A DNA stretch of 64,000 bases, taken from positions 62,001 through 126,000 of the forward strand of contig WOUP01000007.1 of NCBI GenBank assembly GCA_009772895.1. The letters run 5' to 3'. The stretch's first letter is position 1; each line of letters begins with the position of its first letter. Of this stretch, positions 46,066 through 54,591 are shown piece after piece. Source of the stretch: Puniceicoccaceae bacterium 5H. GTDB taxonomy: Bacteria > Verrucomicrobiota > Verrucomicrobiia > Opitutales > Oceanipulchritudinaceae. The notes beneath the pieces were generated by a model. It worked only from the letters and a program-made list of their open reading frames with translations. It had not been told where the DNA came from and made no database searches. The translations under genes and the position numbers were made by a program.

Positions 46066-46893
46066 ATGCCTGAGTTGGGGGAAGTCGAGTTTTTCCGCAA
46101 AGTCTGGAATCCGGGGATCGGCCATCGCGTGGAGCGCGTGCACCTGCATCCCGCCAAACGCATCTTTCGCGATGTAGATTGTGAGGCGCTCAAGCGCGGG
46201 CTGACCGGCGCGACGCTCGAGCACTCGCAGGCCGCAGCCAAGCAGATGCTCTTCACCTTTTCGGGACCGGTGCACCTGGGCATTCATTTGGGCATGACGG
46301 GGCGCATGTTGGTGGAGGCTGCCGATTTCCAGCCCGGCAAGCACGACCATCTGGTGCTGTTCCAGCCGGAGCGCGCGCTGGTTTTCCGCGATCCGCGCAT
46401 CTTCGGGCGCGTGCACTACGACACGGGGGCGGACCTGCCCGATTACTGGCAGCGCATCCCCTTCTCGGTGCTCGACGCGCGCTTCACGGTCGAAGTGGTG
46501 CAGGCGTTTCTTACCCGGCGCGCCCGCAGTCCGCTCAAGGCCGTGTTGTTGATGCAGGACCGCTTCCCGGGCATCGGCAACTGGATGGCCGACGAAATCC
46601 TCTGGCGCGCCCGGTTGAAGCCCCACGCCAAGGCGGGCGAGCTGGACGCCGAACAGGTGCGCGAGCTGCACGCGCGGATTCAGGAGGTCGCGCACGACGC
46701 GATGGAGACGATTGCCGGTCGCGACGAGGAAGACCTGCCGCACTACCTCAACGAACGCATCCCCGAAAGCTGGCTCTTCAACCACCGTTGGCGGGACGGC
46801 GGAACCTGCCCGCAAACCGGCCTGCCGCTCGAACGTGAACAGGTCGGCGGTCGCACCACCTGCTGGAGCCCTGCCTGGCAGACGCGGCCATAG
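46066..46893 (+). CDS. mutM: Formamidopyrimidine-DNA glycosylase (Fpg/MutM family) with altered zinc finger
   Basis: This is a 275-aa base-excision repair enzyme that removes oxidised purines. The catalytic N-terminus is MPELGEVEFFRK (Pro2, Glu3). HLGMTGRM and LLMQDRFPGIGNWMADEILW (helix-two-turn-helix region) are typical. The zinc finger is unusual: only two cysteines are visible, in GTCPQTGLPLE and RTTCWSPAWQ, where Fpg has four. It could be a zincless variant, as in some Nei-like enzymes. It follows xseA by 51 bp, possibly in one operon. Confidence 0.85.
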   Translation: MPELGEVEFFRKVWNPGIGHRVERVHLHPAKRIFRDVDCEALKRGLTGATLEHSQAAAKQMLFTFSGPVHLGIHLGMTGRMLVEAADFQPGKHDHLVLFQPERALVFRDPRIFGRVHYDTGADLPDYWQRIPFSVLDARFTVEVVQAFLTRRARSPLKAVLLMQDRFPGIGNWMADEILWRARLKPHAKAGELDAEQVRELHARIQEVAHDAMETIAGRDEEDLPHYLNERIPESWLFNHRWRDGGTCPQTGLPLEREQVGGRTTCWSPAWQTRP

Positions 46894-46976
46894 GAAGACG
46901 CGGGCAAGCTAACGGCTTTTGATGTATCCGCCGCCGACCCCCTAAGGGATGCACAGATGCGGTTTGGATCGTTCGT

Positions 46977-47217
46977 TGCTGGCACCTCTTCAAGGTGCTC
47001 CCGTGGGTGGAATGGGTTACCGGTGGTGTCGCCCGCTGCGCGTGCTCAACCACCGGCTATAAGCTGGCATCCCTTCAGGATGCCGGGATGGGCTCTCGAT
47101 CGCCGGTAGCACGCCGTCTAAGCTGCTCCGTGGGCGGTTCAACGGCTTGCATGGGCGCTGTGCCCTGCCTTGTCCCGCCGTCGGGGACCCCCGACACCAC
47201 CGGAACGCCCCTTGCAG
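46977..47217. repeat. Composite palindromic repeat, array 4
   Basis: After mutM come GGCACCTCTTCAAGGTGC (46981-46998), ACCGGTGGTGTCGCCC facing CTCAACCACCGG (47020-47055), and GGCATCCCTTCAGGATGCC (47066-47084). A decayed half-unit at 47175-47202 has GACACCACCGG without its partner. The rest of the gap to 47326 shows nothing clear. Confidence 0.75.
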
Positions 47218-47326
47218 ACGGCAGACTATGCCTCGCAAATCCTGGCGCTCGACTTGGATGCCATCTTCCGCCGCCATTCGGCTCAGAATCAGCCGGTTTT
47301 CGATCCAATTGATCGCAGCAATCGGC

Positions 47327-47536
47327 TCACTTTTTCCTTATCAGACCATCTTTGATCATCTGCTTCCGCGTCCTACGACTGCGGATGATGTCACGAATGG
47401 ACGTAACGATTAAATGGAGGCCGATCGCGATCGCAAAATACCAGAAGATGAACTTGTGGAGCAGGTGATACCGTTCCTCCACAGTTAAATACTCGGGGCT
47501 ATCCAGCTCTGCCAGCAATGTCTGCAGCCAATCCAT
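47327..47536 (-). CDS. Small hypothetical membrane protein
   Basis: This 69-aa protein has an acidic N-terminus (MDWLQTLLAELDSPEY), one central hydrophobic helix (FIFWYFAIAIGLHLIVTSI) and a very basic tail (RSRRTRKQMIKDGLIRKK), a typical single-pass topology with a cytoplasmic C-terminus. I know no family for it. It is divergent from another small frame at 47583. Plausible topology supports it; no clear ribosome-binding site does. Confidence 0.5.
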   Translation of the reverse strand: MDWLQTLLAELDSPEYLTVEERYHLLHKFIFWYFAIAIGLHLIVTSIRDIIRSRRTRKQMIKDGLIRKK

Positions 47537-47582
47537 GAGGATTGACTGCAGTTTAATACCGCTACCTCATTGGAGTCAAACA

Positions 47583-47900
47583 ATGAAAGCAACAATGAAC
47601 CAGCGCCGCAGCAGCCTACGCAGACACGGCGCTCCACAAGATGCTCAGGCGCATAATCTGGCAAAGGCTCAAGACAGGAACTTGCCGTTATTGGCGCGCC
47701 GCGCGCATCTGCTCAACTACATTGCATCTCTGAGGCCTGACGAGTCATTGCCCGCAGACCTGATGCAGGAGCTTGATTGCATCCTGAAGGAAGGCCATTC
47801 ATCTGTGCAAATCCGTGTTCTTTCCGTGGCCAAGCCAAAGTCTTTCTCCGGCCTCCAGTGCCTCAGTCGAAATAGGCACCGTTTTCGATGCTGGCGATGA
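47583..47900 (+). CDS. Hypothetical small basic protein (doubtful)
   Basis: A 105-aa frame from ATG 47583, seven bases after GGAG. The first 75 residues are Arg/Gln/Leu-rich and helical (NLPLLARRAHLLNYIASL, LPADLMQELDCIL). The end from about residue 78 translates an ATCCGTG-type repeat arm and runs antisense into the next gene, so the true C-terminus may be altered. No family is recognised. It may be a small gene disrupted by the repeat. Confidence 0.35.
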   Translation: MKATMNQRRSSLRRHGAPQDAQAHNLAKAQDRNLPLLARRAHLLNYIASLRPDESLPADLMQELDCILKEGHSSVQIRVLSVAKPKSFSGLQCLSRNRHRFRCWR

Positions 47901-48504
47901 CGGCGGTGGGCAGGCCGGATTCACTGAGGCCAGTGTGGTTGAGGTCGCCGTTGTGGTAAGCTTCGGCAAAGATCTCGGTGACGGCCTGTTGGCGGCGTTC
48001 CGCGTCGAAGATCGAGGAGGCCCAGTTGTAGGCCAGCTCGTATTGGCGGGAATCGAGCAGGTATTGGGCGACCAGGTGGATGCTGTCGTCGTAGAGTGCG
48101 CTGTTGGCGTGCTGGTTCAGCCAGGCGGTGGCGGCATCCGGATCCTCGATCACCCACTGCTTCAGGCGGCGGTTGAGGGCTTCCCGGTCGAGCTGGGCGA
48201 GCGGAGTCGCTTCGGCGGGCTCGGGCTCGCTGGAAGCGGTTGCCTCCGTCGGTGGGGCAATGGGGGCGGCTTGGGCGGCTTCGAGTTCGGCGACGCGCTG
48301 CTCGGCCTGGGCGAGTTCGGCGCGGGTGTCGGAAAGCTGCTGGTAGAGCGCCATCAGCTTGCGGCCCTGGTCGGGGAGGGACGGTTTCGGCTCGGGGGCG
48401 GCCACCGCAGGGGTAGGGGCGGGATTGGATAAAACCATCCAGCCCGCGAGACCGATGGCGACGAGCCAGCCTGAACCCTGTGCGCTTTTGCCCCAAAAAC
48501 TCAT
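47863..48504 (-). CDS. Hypothetical membrane-anchored protein, last gene of the SPFH-ATPase operon
   Basis: The 213-aa product has an N-terminal hydrophobic segment (WLVAIGLAGWMVLS), then a short coiled coil (SDTRAELAQAEQRVAELEAA) and a Pro/Ala/Glu linker. A helical C-terminal part with TPR-like text follows (ATAWLNQHANSALYDDSI, LVAQYLLDSRQYELAYNW). Its ATG overlaps the P-type ATPase stop (ATGA), so it belongs to that operon. It has no known family that I can name; a periplasmic accessory subunit is possible. Confidence 0.7.
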   Translation of the reverse strand: MSFWGKSAQGSGWLVAIGLAGWMVLSNPAPTPAVAAPEPKPSLPDQGRKLMALYQQLSDTRAELAQAEQRVAELEAAQAAPIAPPTEATASSEPEPAEATPLAQLDREALNRRLKQWVIEDPDAATAWLNQHANSALYDDSIHLVAQYLLDSRQYELAYNWASSIFDAERRQQAVTEIFAEAYHNGDLNHTGLSESGLPTAVIASIENGAYFD

Positions 48505-50447
48505 GACAGGGCAGGAGCGGGTGCCGTGCCAGCTGCCAGGTCCTGCTCGATTGTGACCTCTTCCTCCGCCAGTTCTTCGTCGAGGCCGTCGAAGCGCATC
48601 AGGCGTGCGCTGTTGAAGATCACGAAAAAGGCGCTGAATTCGTGGAAAAAGGCCGCGAGGATCGGGCTGACGAAGCCGGCGGTGGACAGCACGATGGCGA
48701 CCACGATCAGGCCGAAGCCGCAGAGCAGGTTCTGGTTGATGATGCCCACCGTGCGGTGCGAGAGCTCGAGCAGGTCGGCCAGCCGGCGCAGGTCGTTGGT
48801 CATGAGGGCTACGTCGGCGGTGTTCACGGCCACGTCATTGCCCAGCGCGCCCATCGCGACGCCCAGATCGCCCGCTGCGAGGGCCGGAGCGTCATTGAGG
48901 CCGTCCCCCACCACCAGCACCTTGCAGCCGGCGTCCTTCAGTTTGGCGATCTCGATCTGCTTGTCTTCGGGCAGGCATTCCGCGCGAAAATCGCTGATGC
49001 CGACGCGCTCGGCAATGGCCTCGGCGACCGGCGTGCGATCGCCCGTGAGCATGACGAAGCGGTCGATGCCGATGTAGCGCAGGCGTTCGAGGGCCTCCGC
49101 CGTCTCGGGGCGCAACTGGTCGGCCAGGCCGAAGGTGGCAACTTGGCGGCCGTCGACCGCGAGGTGGATCAGGCTCAGCGGCTGGTCGGTCGGCAGCCCC
49201 TCGATCGCGATGCCTTGCTCTTCCAGCCAGCTCTGGCGGCCGACCAGCACCGTACGGCCGTCCACCGTCGCGGTGACGCCGCGGCCCGAGGCTTCGCTGA
49301 GGTCGTGCACGTCGGGCAGGTGCAGCGCGCGGGCGGCCTCGCGGATGGCCTTGGCGACCGGGTGGTTGGAGTGTTGCTCGAGCGCGGAGGCGAGGGCGAG
49401 GGCCTCCTGTTCCGGCCAGCCCTGATGGGTGCGGATCTGCTCGATGCGCAGCACGCCCTGGGTCAGCGTGCCAGTCTTGTCAAAGACGACGGTGTCGATG
49501 TGGCGGCCCAGCTCGAGGTTGCGCGTGCTCTTGACCAACATGCCGAGGCGGGAGGCGCTGGAGATGGCGCCGACCATGGCGGACGGGCTGGCGAGCACGA
49601 ACGCGCAGGGGATCGAGACGATGAGCACGGCGATGGCGCGGTCCACATCGCGGGTAAAGAAGAAGACGCAGGCGGCGATGAGGATGATCAGCGGCGTGTA
49701 ATAGCGCGCGTAGTCTTCGGCCATGCGGATGATCGGGGCCTCGGATTCCTTGGCCTCCTCGATAATCTGTTGGACCTTGGCCACGACGGTGTCGCCGGCC
49801 TCCTTTTTCACGCGGGCCTCGAGCAACCCGGTGAGGTTGGTCGTGCCGGCAAAGATCTCGGCGCCCTCGGCGGCATCGACGGGCAGGGATTCGCCGGTGA
49901 TGTTGGCCTGATCGAGCTGCGAGTGGCCGCTGATGACGACGGAGTCGGTCGGCACGTAATCACCGGGGCGGATGCGGACGCGGTCGCCGATCTTGAGGTC
50001 CGCGGCGTCGACTTCCTCCTCGGTGCCGTCGGCGCGCAGGCGGCGGGCGCGGACTTCGGAGAGTTTGCGCAGGCGGGCCAGCGCGCTTTCGACGCCCAGC
50101 ACGGTGCGCTCTTCCAGCATCTGCCCGAGCACAAGGATGATGGCGACGATGCCGCCGGTCACGTATTTGCCGGTGGCGAGGGTGGCGGCGAGGGCGAGGA
50201 CCACATACTGGTCCATATAAAACTGGGTGGCGGCAAAGCCGGAGGTGCGGATCGAGCCCAACACGTCGATGAGGATGGGCGCGGCGATCACCACGGCGCC
50301 GATCAGGGCGAGCATGTGGGCCAGCGCGGCCTGATCGGGGCGCAGCCAGGGCAGGATGAGGCCGGTGAGCAGGAAGGCGCTGGAGATGAAGACCAGGCGC
50401 AGGCGACCCTGCATTTCTTCGGGGATGGAAAGGCTTTCCTGAGACAT
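48501..50447 (-). CDS. P1B-type (heavy metal) P-type ATPase with IPC metal motif
   Basis: A 648-aa membrane pump. It has TGES at 184-187, the phosphorylated Asp323 in FDKTGTLTQG, SNHPVAKAI for nucleotide binding, and VVGDGLNDAPAL. The intramembrane motif reads SIPCAFVLASP (Cys281), where most metal pumps have CPC or SPC. There is no N-terminal metal-binding domain. The transported ion cannot be told from this. I chose the ATG at 50447, 4 bp after the HflK-like stop. It sits in an operon with three SPFH proteins. Confidence 0.85.
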   Translation of the reverse strand: MSQESLSIPEEMQGRLRLVFISSAFLLTGLILPWLRPDQAALAHMLALIGAVVIAAPILIDVLGSIRTSGFAATQFYMDQYVVLALAATLATGKYVTGGIVAIILVLGQMLEERTVLGVESALARLRKLSEVRARRLRADGTEEEVDAADLKIGDRVRIRPGDYVPTDSVVISGHSQLDQANITGESLPVDAAEGAEIFAGTTNLTGLLEARVKKEAGDTVVAKVQQIIEEAKESEAPIIRMAEDYARYYTPLIILIAACVFFFTRDVDRAIAVLIVSIPCAFVLASPSAMVGAISSASRLGMLVKSTRNLELGRHIDTVVFDKTGTLTQGVLRIEQIRTHQGWPEQEALALASALEQHSNHPVAKAIREAARALHLPDVHDLSEASGRGVTATVDGRTVLVGRQSWLEEQGIAIEGLPTDQPLSLIHLAVDGRQVATFGLADQLRPETAEALERLRYIGIDRFVMLTGDRTPVAEAIAERVGISDFRAECLPEDKQIEIAKLKDAGCKVLVVGDGLNDAPALAAGDLGVAMGALGNDVAVNTADVALMTNDLRRLADLLELSHRTVGIINQNLLCGFGLIVVAIVLSTAGFVSPILAAFFHEFSAFFVIFNSARLMRFDGLDEELAEEEVTIEQDLAAGTAPAPALS

Positions 50448-50451
50448 GGTG

Positions 50452-51549
50452 CTAGCGCGTATATTTGGGCGAGGGCTCGATGAAGAGCGTCGGCTGGGCG
50501 TGCTCGGAGCCAAAGAGGGCGGACGACTGGGCCTGCTGCATCACGTAGTCGAGCGAGTCGAGGTAGAGGCGCGAGACGATGGCGTCCGGGTTGGTCTGAT
50601 ATTCGGCGTAAAAGGCCTTGAAGGCTTCGGCCTCGCCCTCGGATTTGGCGAGCAGGTCGTTGGCGTAGGCTTCGGCGCGGCGGCGGATGGCGGCGGCCTG
50701 GCCCCCGGCCTGCGTGAGGGAATTGGTGCGGTATTCGCGCGCGTTTTCGAGCAGCGTCTTGGCAAACATCTGGGCGTTGATCACGTCTTCGAAGGCCGCG
50801 AGCACCTGACGCGGCGGCCCCAGCTCCTGCAGTTCGCAGGCAGTCAGGGTGATGCCGAGCTGCAGGGCGTCGGCGCGGGCCTGGGCGTGTGCTTCGATCG
50901 CGCCGATCATGGCGTCGCGCTTCTCGGTCAGGCAGTCGTCGATGCGCATCTGGCCGATGGTGTGGCTGGCGCTCTGGTAGAGCAGGCTGCCGATCAGCTC
51001 GTCGCGGCGGTCGCCGAGGCGGAAGTAGGCCACCGGATCGTGGATGCGGTAGCGCAGGGTAAAGCGGGCCTGCAGGATGTTGCGGTCGCCCGTGAGCGTG
51101 TAGCCGTCGACGACCGGGTCCAGCGTGGTGGCGCCGTCGATCTGCACCTTTTTGGGCGGGGGCATGTTGCCGCCGTTCTCGTCCATCCAGGCCTGGACCT
51201 CCTCCATCGTGTATTGATATTCGCGGTCGGGATCGCCGATCTTCTTGCCGCCGGAGGCCCAGGATTCGAGCGTCAGACTGTGCTCGGTGCCGGTCTGGAC
51301 CAGTACCACTTCGTCGAAGGGCTCGGGCAGGCTGAAGACGAGGCCCGCGTCGTAGGTCTTGGGTTGGAGCTTGCCGAAGCGCAGGAGCAATCCCGTCTCG
51401 CTCGGGCCGACGGTGCGGATGCCGGAGACGAGGTAGAGGCCGAGCAGCAGCAGGAAGACCCAGAAGGCGGCGGGCTTGAGGTTTTTGAGCGTCAGGAGCA
51501 GGGCCTGGACCATCAGGCCGTCCTGGTTCTGGCGTTGCTTACGGCGCAT
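50452..51549 (-). CDS. SPFH-domain (HflK-like) membrane protein
   Basis: This 365-aa protein has an N-terminal helix (FWVFLLLLGLYLVSG), then the SPFH core (TVGPSETGLLLRFGKL, LTGDRNILQARFTLRYRI, DDCLTEKRDAM). A long Ala/Glu/Arg helix follows (RRRAEAYANDLLAKSEGEA). An insert of about 50 residues with PPPKKVQIDGATT is unusual for HflK. Such proteins form membrane cages that hold proteases or organise microdomains. It overlaps the preceding HflC-like gene by 11 bp. Confidence 0.85.
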   Translation of the reverse strand: MRRKQRQNQDGLMVQALLLTLKNLKPAAFWVFLLLLGLYLVSGIRTVGPSETGLLLRFGKLQPKTYDAGLVFSLPEPFDEVVLVQTGTEHSLTLESWASGGKKIGDPDREYQYTMEEVQAWMDENGGNMPPPKKVQIDGATTLDPVVDGYTLTGDRNILQARFTLRYRIHDPVAYFRLGDRRDELIGSLLYQSASHTIGQMRIDDCLTEKRDAMIGAIEAHAQARADALQLGITLTACELQELGPPRQVLAAFEDVINAQMFAKTLLENAREYRTNSLTQAGGQAAAIRRRAEAYANDLLAKSEGEAEAFKAFYAEYQTNPDAIVSRLYLDSLDYVMQQAQSSALFGSEHAQPTLFIEPSPKYTR

Positions 51550-52555
51550 CGGGCGTGTCCTCCGGGTCGAGGCCGATCGCGGCGGCGGTGGGGAAGTTCT
51601 TTTGGGTGCTCGGCACCTGCTGGGTGCGGATCATCTGGGCTTCCATCTCACCGCTGGGCTTGATGAGGCTGAACGGCGGGGTGCTGGTGTCGAGCAACAG
51701 CGTGGTGTTCTGGTCGACGACGGAGCGCAGGCTCTGGAGCTGGCGCATGAAGAGGTAAAACTCGAGGTCCTGGCTGTGGGCGGCGGCGTAGATGCGGGCG
51801 GCCTCGGCCTCGGCTTCGCCATGCTTCTCCTCGGCGTAGCGCTTGGCCTCGGCGATCAGGATCGAGGTTTCCTTGTCCGTTTCGGCGCGCAGGCGCTCGG
51901 CCTCGCTCTTGCCCTCGGCACGGTATTTGGAGGCCTCGCGCTTGCGTTCGGCCCGCATGCGGCGGAAGACCGACTCGGTGTTGTTTTCCGGCAGGTTGAG
52001 CTGGAGCACGCCGACGCTGCTCAGGCCGATGCCGAGGTACTCGTGGGCGTCGTCCGCGGCCTGGGCGAGGATCTGACCCTCGAGCGCGTCCATCGTTTCA
52101 TCGCTCTTTTCGACGGAGACGAGGTCGGCGTAATCGGTGCGACCCAACACGGAGTTGCGCGCGCTGGAAATGATGGAGTCAAGCTTTTCGTTGCCCGACT
52201 CGAGCGTGCCGACGCTGCGCAGAAACTTCAGCGGGTCTTCGACGCGCCAGGCGTAATACATCGGCACGATGATGTTGCGCTTGTCGCGGGTCAGCGTCTC
52301 GGAGAGGCGGATTTCGCCGTATTGCAGGCGCCCGTCGAGGCGCTCGACCTGCTCGACCGGCCACGGCCATTTGCCATACCAGCCCGCTTCGTTGACTTCC
52401 CGGACCGGTTTGCCGAAGCGCAGCACGACGGCGCGCTCGTTGTCGCGTAGCATGAAGCTGGCGGAGGTGAGGGTGACGACCACGGCGCCCAGGCCAAACA
52501 GGGCGAGGCGGGCGATCCATTGGCGGTTGGAGCCTTCGGTGCTTTCGGAACTCAT
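51539..52555 (-). CDS. SPFH-domain (HflC-like) membrane protein
   Basis: The 338-aa product has one helix (LALFGLGAVVVTLTSASFML), then a typical HflC head (RDNERAVVLRFGKPVREVNEAGWYGKWP, in two blocks), DKRNIIVPMYYAWRVEDPLKF and the HflC-like tail FRRMRAERKREASKYRAEG. It likely pairs with the HflK-like product in a hetero-oligomeric ring at the inner membrane. Its ATG overlaps the upstream gene's stop by four bases. Confidence 0.87.
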   Translation of the reverse strand: MSSESTEGSNRQWIARLALFGLGAVVVTLTSASFMLRDNERAVVLRFGKPVREVNEAGWYGKWPWPVEQVERLDGRLQYGEIRLSETLTRDKRNIIVPMYYAWRVEDPLKFLRSVGTLESGNEKLDSIISSARNSVLGRTDYADLVSVEKSDETMDALEGQILAQAADDAHEYLGIGLSSVGVLQLNLPENNTESVFRRMRAERKREASKYRAEGKSEAERLRAETDKETSILIAEAKRYAEEKHGEAEAEAARIYAAAHSQDLEFYLFMRQLQSLRSVVDQNTTLLLDTSTPPFSLIKPSGEMEAQMIRTQQVPSTQKNFPTAAAIGLDPEDTPDAP

Positions 52556-54534
52556 TGTGCGTCCTCCAGGAGGTAGTCAGCGTCGGATGGGTTGGGATTG
52601 ACGGCCGGGATGGCGCCGGAACCGGCGCGCAGGTAGCCGTCGACCGCGCGGTCAAAGTCGGTGGGTTTGGCGTCGAGCGCCGGGATCAAGGTCTGGACGT
52701 CCGGCACGCTCTCGTTGAGCAAGTCGGGGTTCAGCGTCTTGCGCACGTCGATGTAGGCCGGGATGGCGCCCTGGAAGCTCTCGTCGACGATCAGCTTCTT
52801 CACGCCGGCGAGGCTGGCGTCGAAGGCCTCATAGGCCTTGCGCACGCGGAAGACCTCGGGGGCCTCATTGTAGCTGGCATCGAGCGCGGTAAAGCTGTGG
52901 GCCTGGCCACTGGCGGCTTCGATGCGCGACTGGTATTTGCCGTCGGAGGCGGCCATCAGGGCGTATTGGCGGGCCTCGGCGCGCGGCAGGTTCTGGCTGC
53001 GGTAGGCCTGGCCTTCGTAGATAAAGGCTTCGCGGTCTTCCTCGGCACTCACGACCTCCTGATAGCTGGGACCGACGTTGACCGGCGGGTGGATGTCGCG
53101 CAGGCAGACGAGGTCGATCTCGATGCCCGATTCCTTGCGGTCGAGGTCGGCCTGGATGGCCTCGTGCAGCGCCTGTTGCAGGTCGGAGCGCTCGGTCGTC
53201 ATGATGTCGAAGGCCGACTCGTGCAGCGTCTGGTGCAACAGGGCTCGGTAACCCGCCTGGGTGATCGTCAGCTGAGGATCGGTGGTGTGGAGAAAGAGGC
53301 GGCGCGGGTCCTTGATGTGGTAGTAGATCGGCACGCTGATAGTCAGCAGCTCTTCGCCCACGCCCACCAGCTGGTTGACCTCGCCGACGTAGTGGGCGCG
53401 GTCCCAGAGGATGGGATCGCCGGTGTCGGCTTCGAGGCCCAGCACGACCATGCGCAGCTCGTCCGAGGGAATGGTCTTCACGCGACCGAAGGGGTAGGGG
53501 AGGGTCACGTGCAGGCCCGGCTGCAGCAGTTGCTCCTGCGTGCGACCGAGGTGCTGGTGCAGGCCCTGGCTACCGAGCGGCACGGCGTGGAAGGCGGTGG
53601 ACACCCAGGTCATCACCGCCACGGCGACGGCCAGGGCCGGAAGCGCGCGCAGGATGCTGGGCAGGAACCACATCTCCGAGAGCTTGAAGAGCGCCTCGGC
53701 GTCGCCGACCTCGACCCGTTGCCAGAGCGGGTGGCGCCGCGGTGTGATGAGGCGCAGGGGCTGCGTGGTGCCGAGCGGCGGGGCCTGACGCCAGACGCGC
53801 ACGGGTTGGTAAAAGCGCAGGGCCCAGCGCAACAGCGTTTCGACGATCCAGAAGCCGAGCAGCACGGTGCAGATCAGCAGCACCCAGGGGTGGAAGACGA
53901 GCTGGGCGTAGAGCTCGACCAGCAGCACAACGGCGAGCAGACCGAAGAGGCAGGCTGCGAGCTGGTGCACCCCGCCGATCACGTCGAGGCGCAGCTGCGA
54001 GACGCGGTCACCGTCCTTTTGCGAGATCTGGGCGTAGAGGCGGCCAAAGTAGCCGAGGAAGGCGGTCACGAGCAGCACGATGGCCGGAAACGTCATCTGG
54101 TCGGGCGTCTCGGCCGGGTGCAGCATGGGGCTGAACTGGAGCAGAAAGGGCGCGAGCAAGGCGGCCGCGGCCAGGGCGCCGAGGGCGAGCAAACACTGGC
54201 GCAGGCCGCGCAGGGTGCAGGGGACGAAGCGCCGCGTGCGGAACCACAGGTGGCGCCAGAACTTGCCGCGGGGAGCGGTGCGGGGCAGGCTGGCGGGCGG
54301 CAGGACCAGGTTGAGCTGCAGGGCGAGCACCCAGGCGGCGAGCGCGGCTACGGGGTAGGCGAAGGGCAGCTGCTGGAAGTAGGCGAGGGCGGCGAATCCG
54401 ACCGCTTCCAATGCGCTCAGACTGGTCAGGATCCAGCACCAGGCGGGCGTTTTGCGTGGGGCGGCAGTGGCAGTTGAAGGCATGGGAAGACGTCGGGAAA
54501 GGTGTGAGAGAAACGCAGTCGGGAGACGCAGCAT
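52552..54534 (-). CDS. Polytopic SPFH/HflK-like protein, first gene of the operon
   Basis: This 660-aa protein has about seven hydrophobic helices in the first 310 residues. An HflK-like SPFH domain follows: FHAVPLGSQGLHQHLGRT, PGLHVTLPYPFGRVKTIPSDE, LLTISVPIYYHIKDPRR, then ALHEAIQADLDRKESGIEID and a helical tail. The multi-helix N-terminus is not found in classic HflK. The start could be 54534 or the ATG at 54483; neither has a clear ribosome-binding site. It leads a coupled run: SPFH, HflC-like, HflK-like, P-type ATPase, anchored protein. Confidence 0.82.
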   Translation of the reverse strand: MLRLPTAFLSHLSRRLPMPSTATAAPRKTPAWCWILTSLSALEAVGFAALAYFQQLPFAYPVAALAAWVLALQLNLVLPPASLPRTAPRGKFWRHLWFRTRRFVPCTLRGLRQCLLALGALAAAALLAPFLLQFSPMLHPAETPDQMTFPAIVLLVTAFLGYFGRLYAQISQKDGDRVSQLRLDVIGGVHQLAACLFGLLAVVLLVELYAQLVFHPWVLLICTVLLGFWIVETLLRWALRFYQPVRVWRQAPPLGTTQPLRLITPRRHPLWQRVEVGDAEALFKLSEMWFLPSILRALPALAVAVAVMTWVSTAFHAVPLGSQGLHQHLGRTQEQLLQPGLHVTLPYPFGRVKTIPSDELRMVVLGLEADTGDPILWDRAHYVGEVNQLVGVGEELLTISVPIYYHIKDPRRLFLHTTDPQLTITQAGYRALLHQTLHESAFDIMTTERSDLQQALHEAIQADLDRKESGIEIDLVCLRDIHPPVNVGPSYQEVVSAEEDREAFIYEGQAYRSQNLPRAEARQYALMAASDGKYQSRIEAASGQAHSFTALDASYNEAPEVFRVRKAYEAFDASLAGVKKLIVDESFQGAIPAYIDVRKTLNPDLLNESVPDVQTLIPALDAKPTDFDRAVDGYLRAGSGAIPAVNPNPSDADYLLEDAQ

Positions 54535-54591
54535 CCGGCGGGAGTGGGACCGGCCGGACGCTTAAGGTGTGACTGAATCGCAGGCGTCCGC

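Noticed and set aside
48642-50483. Long open frame antisense to the P-type ATPase (and similar ones at 52555-54477, 54706-56358 and 8367-9482)
   Set aside because: All lie opposite clear family members and show the Gly/Val/Ala/Asp/His bias of antisense frames in GC-rich DNA.
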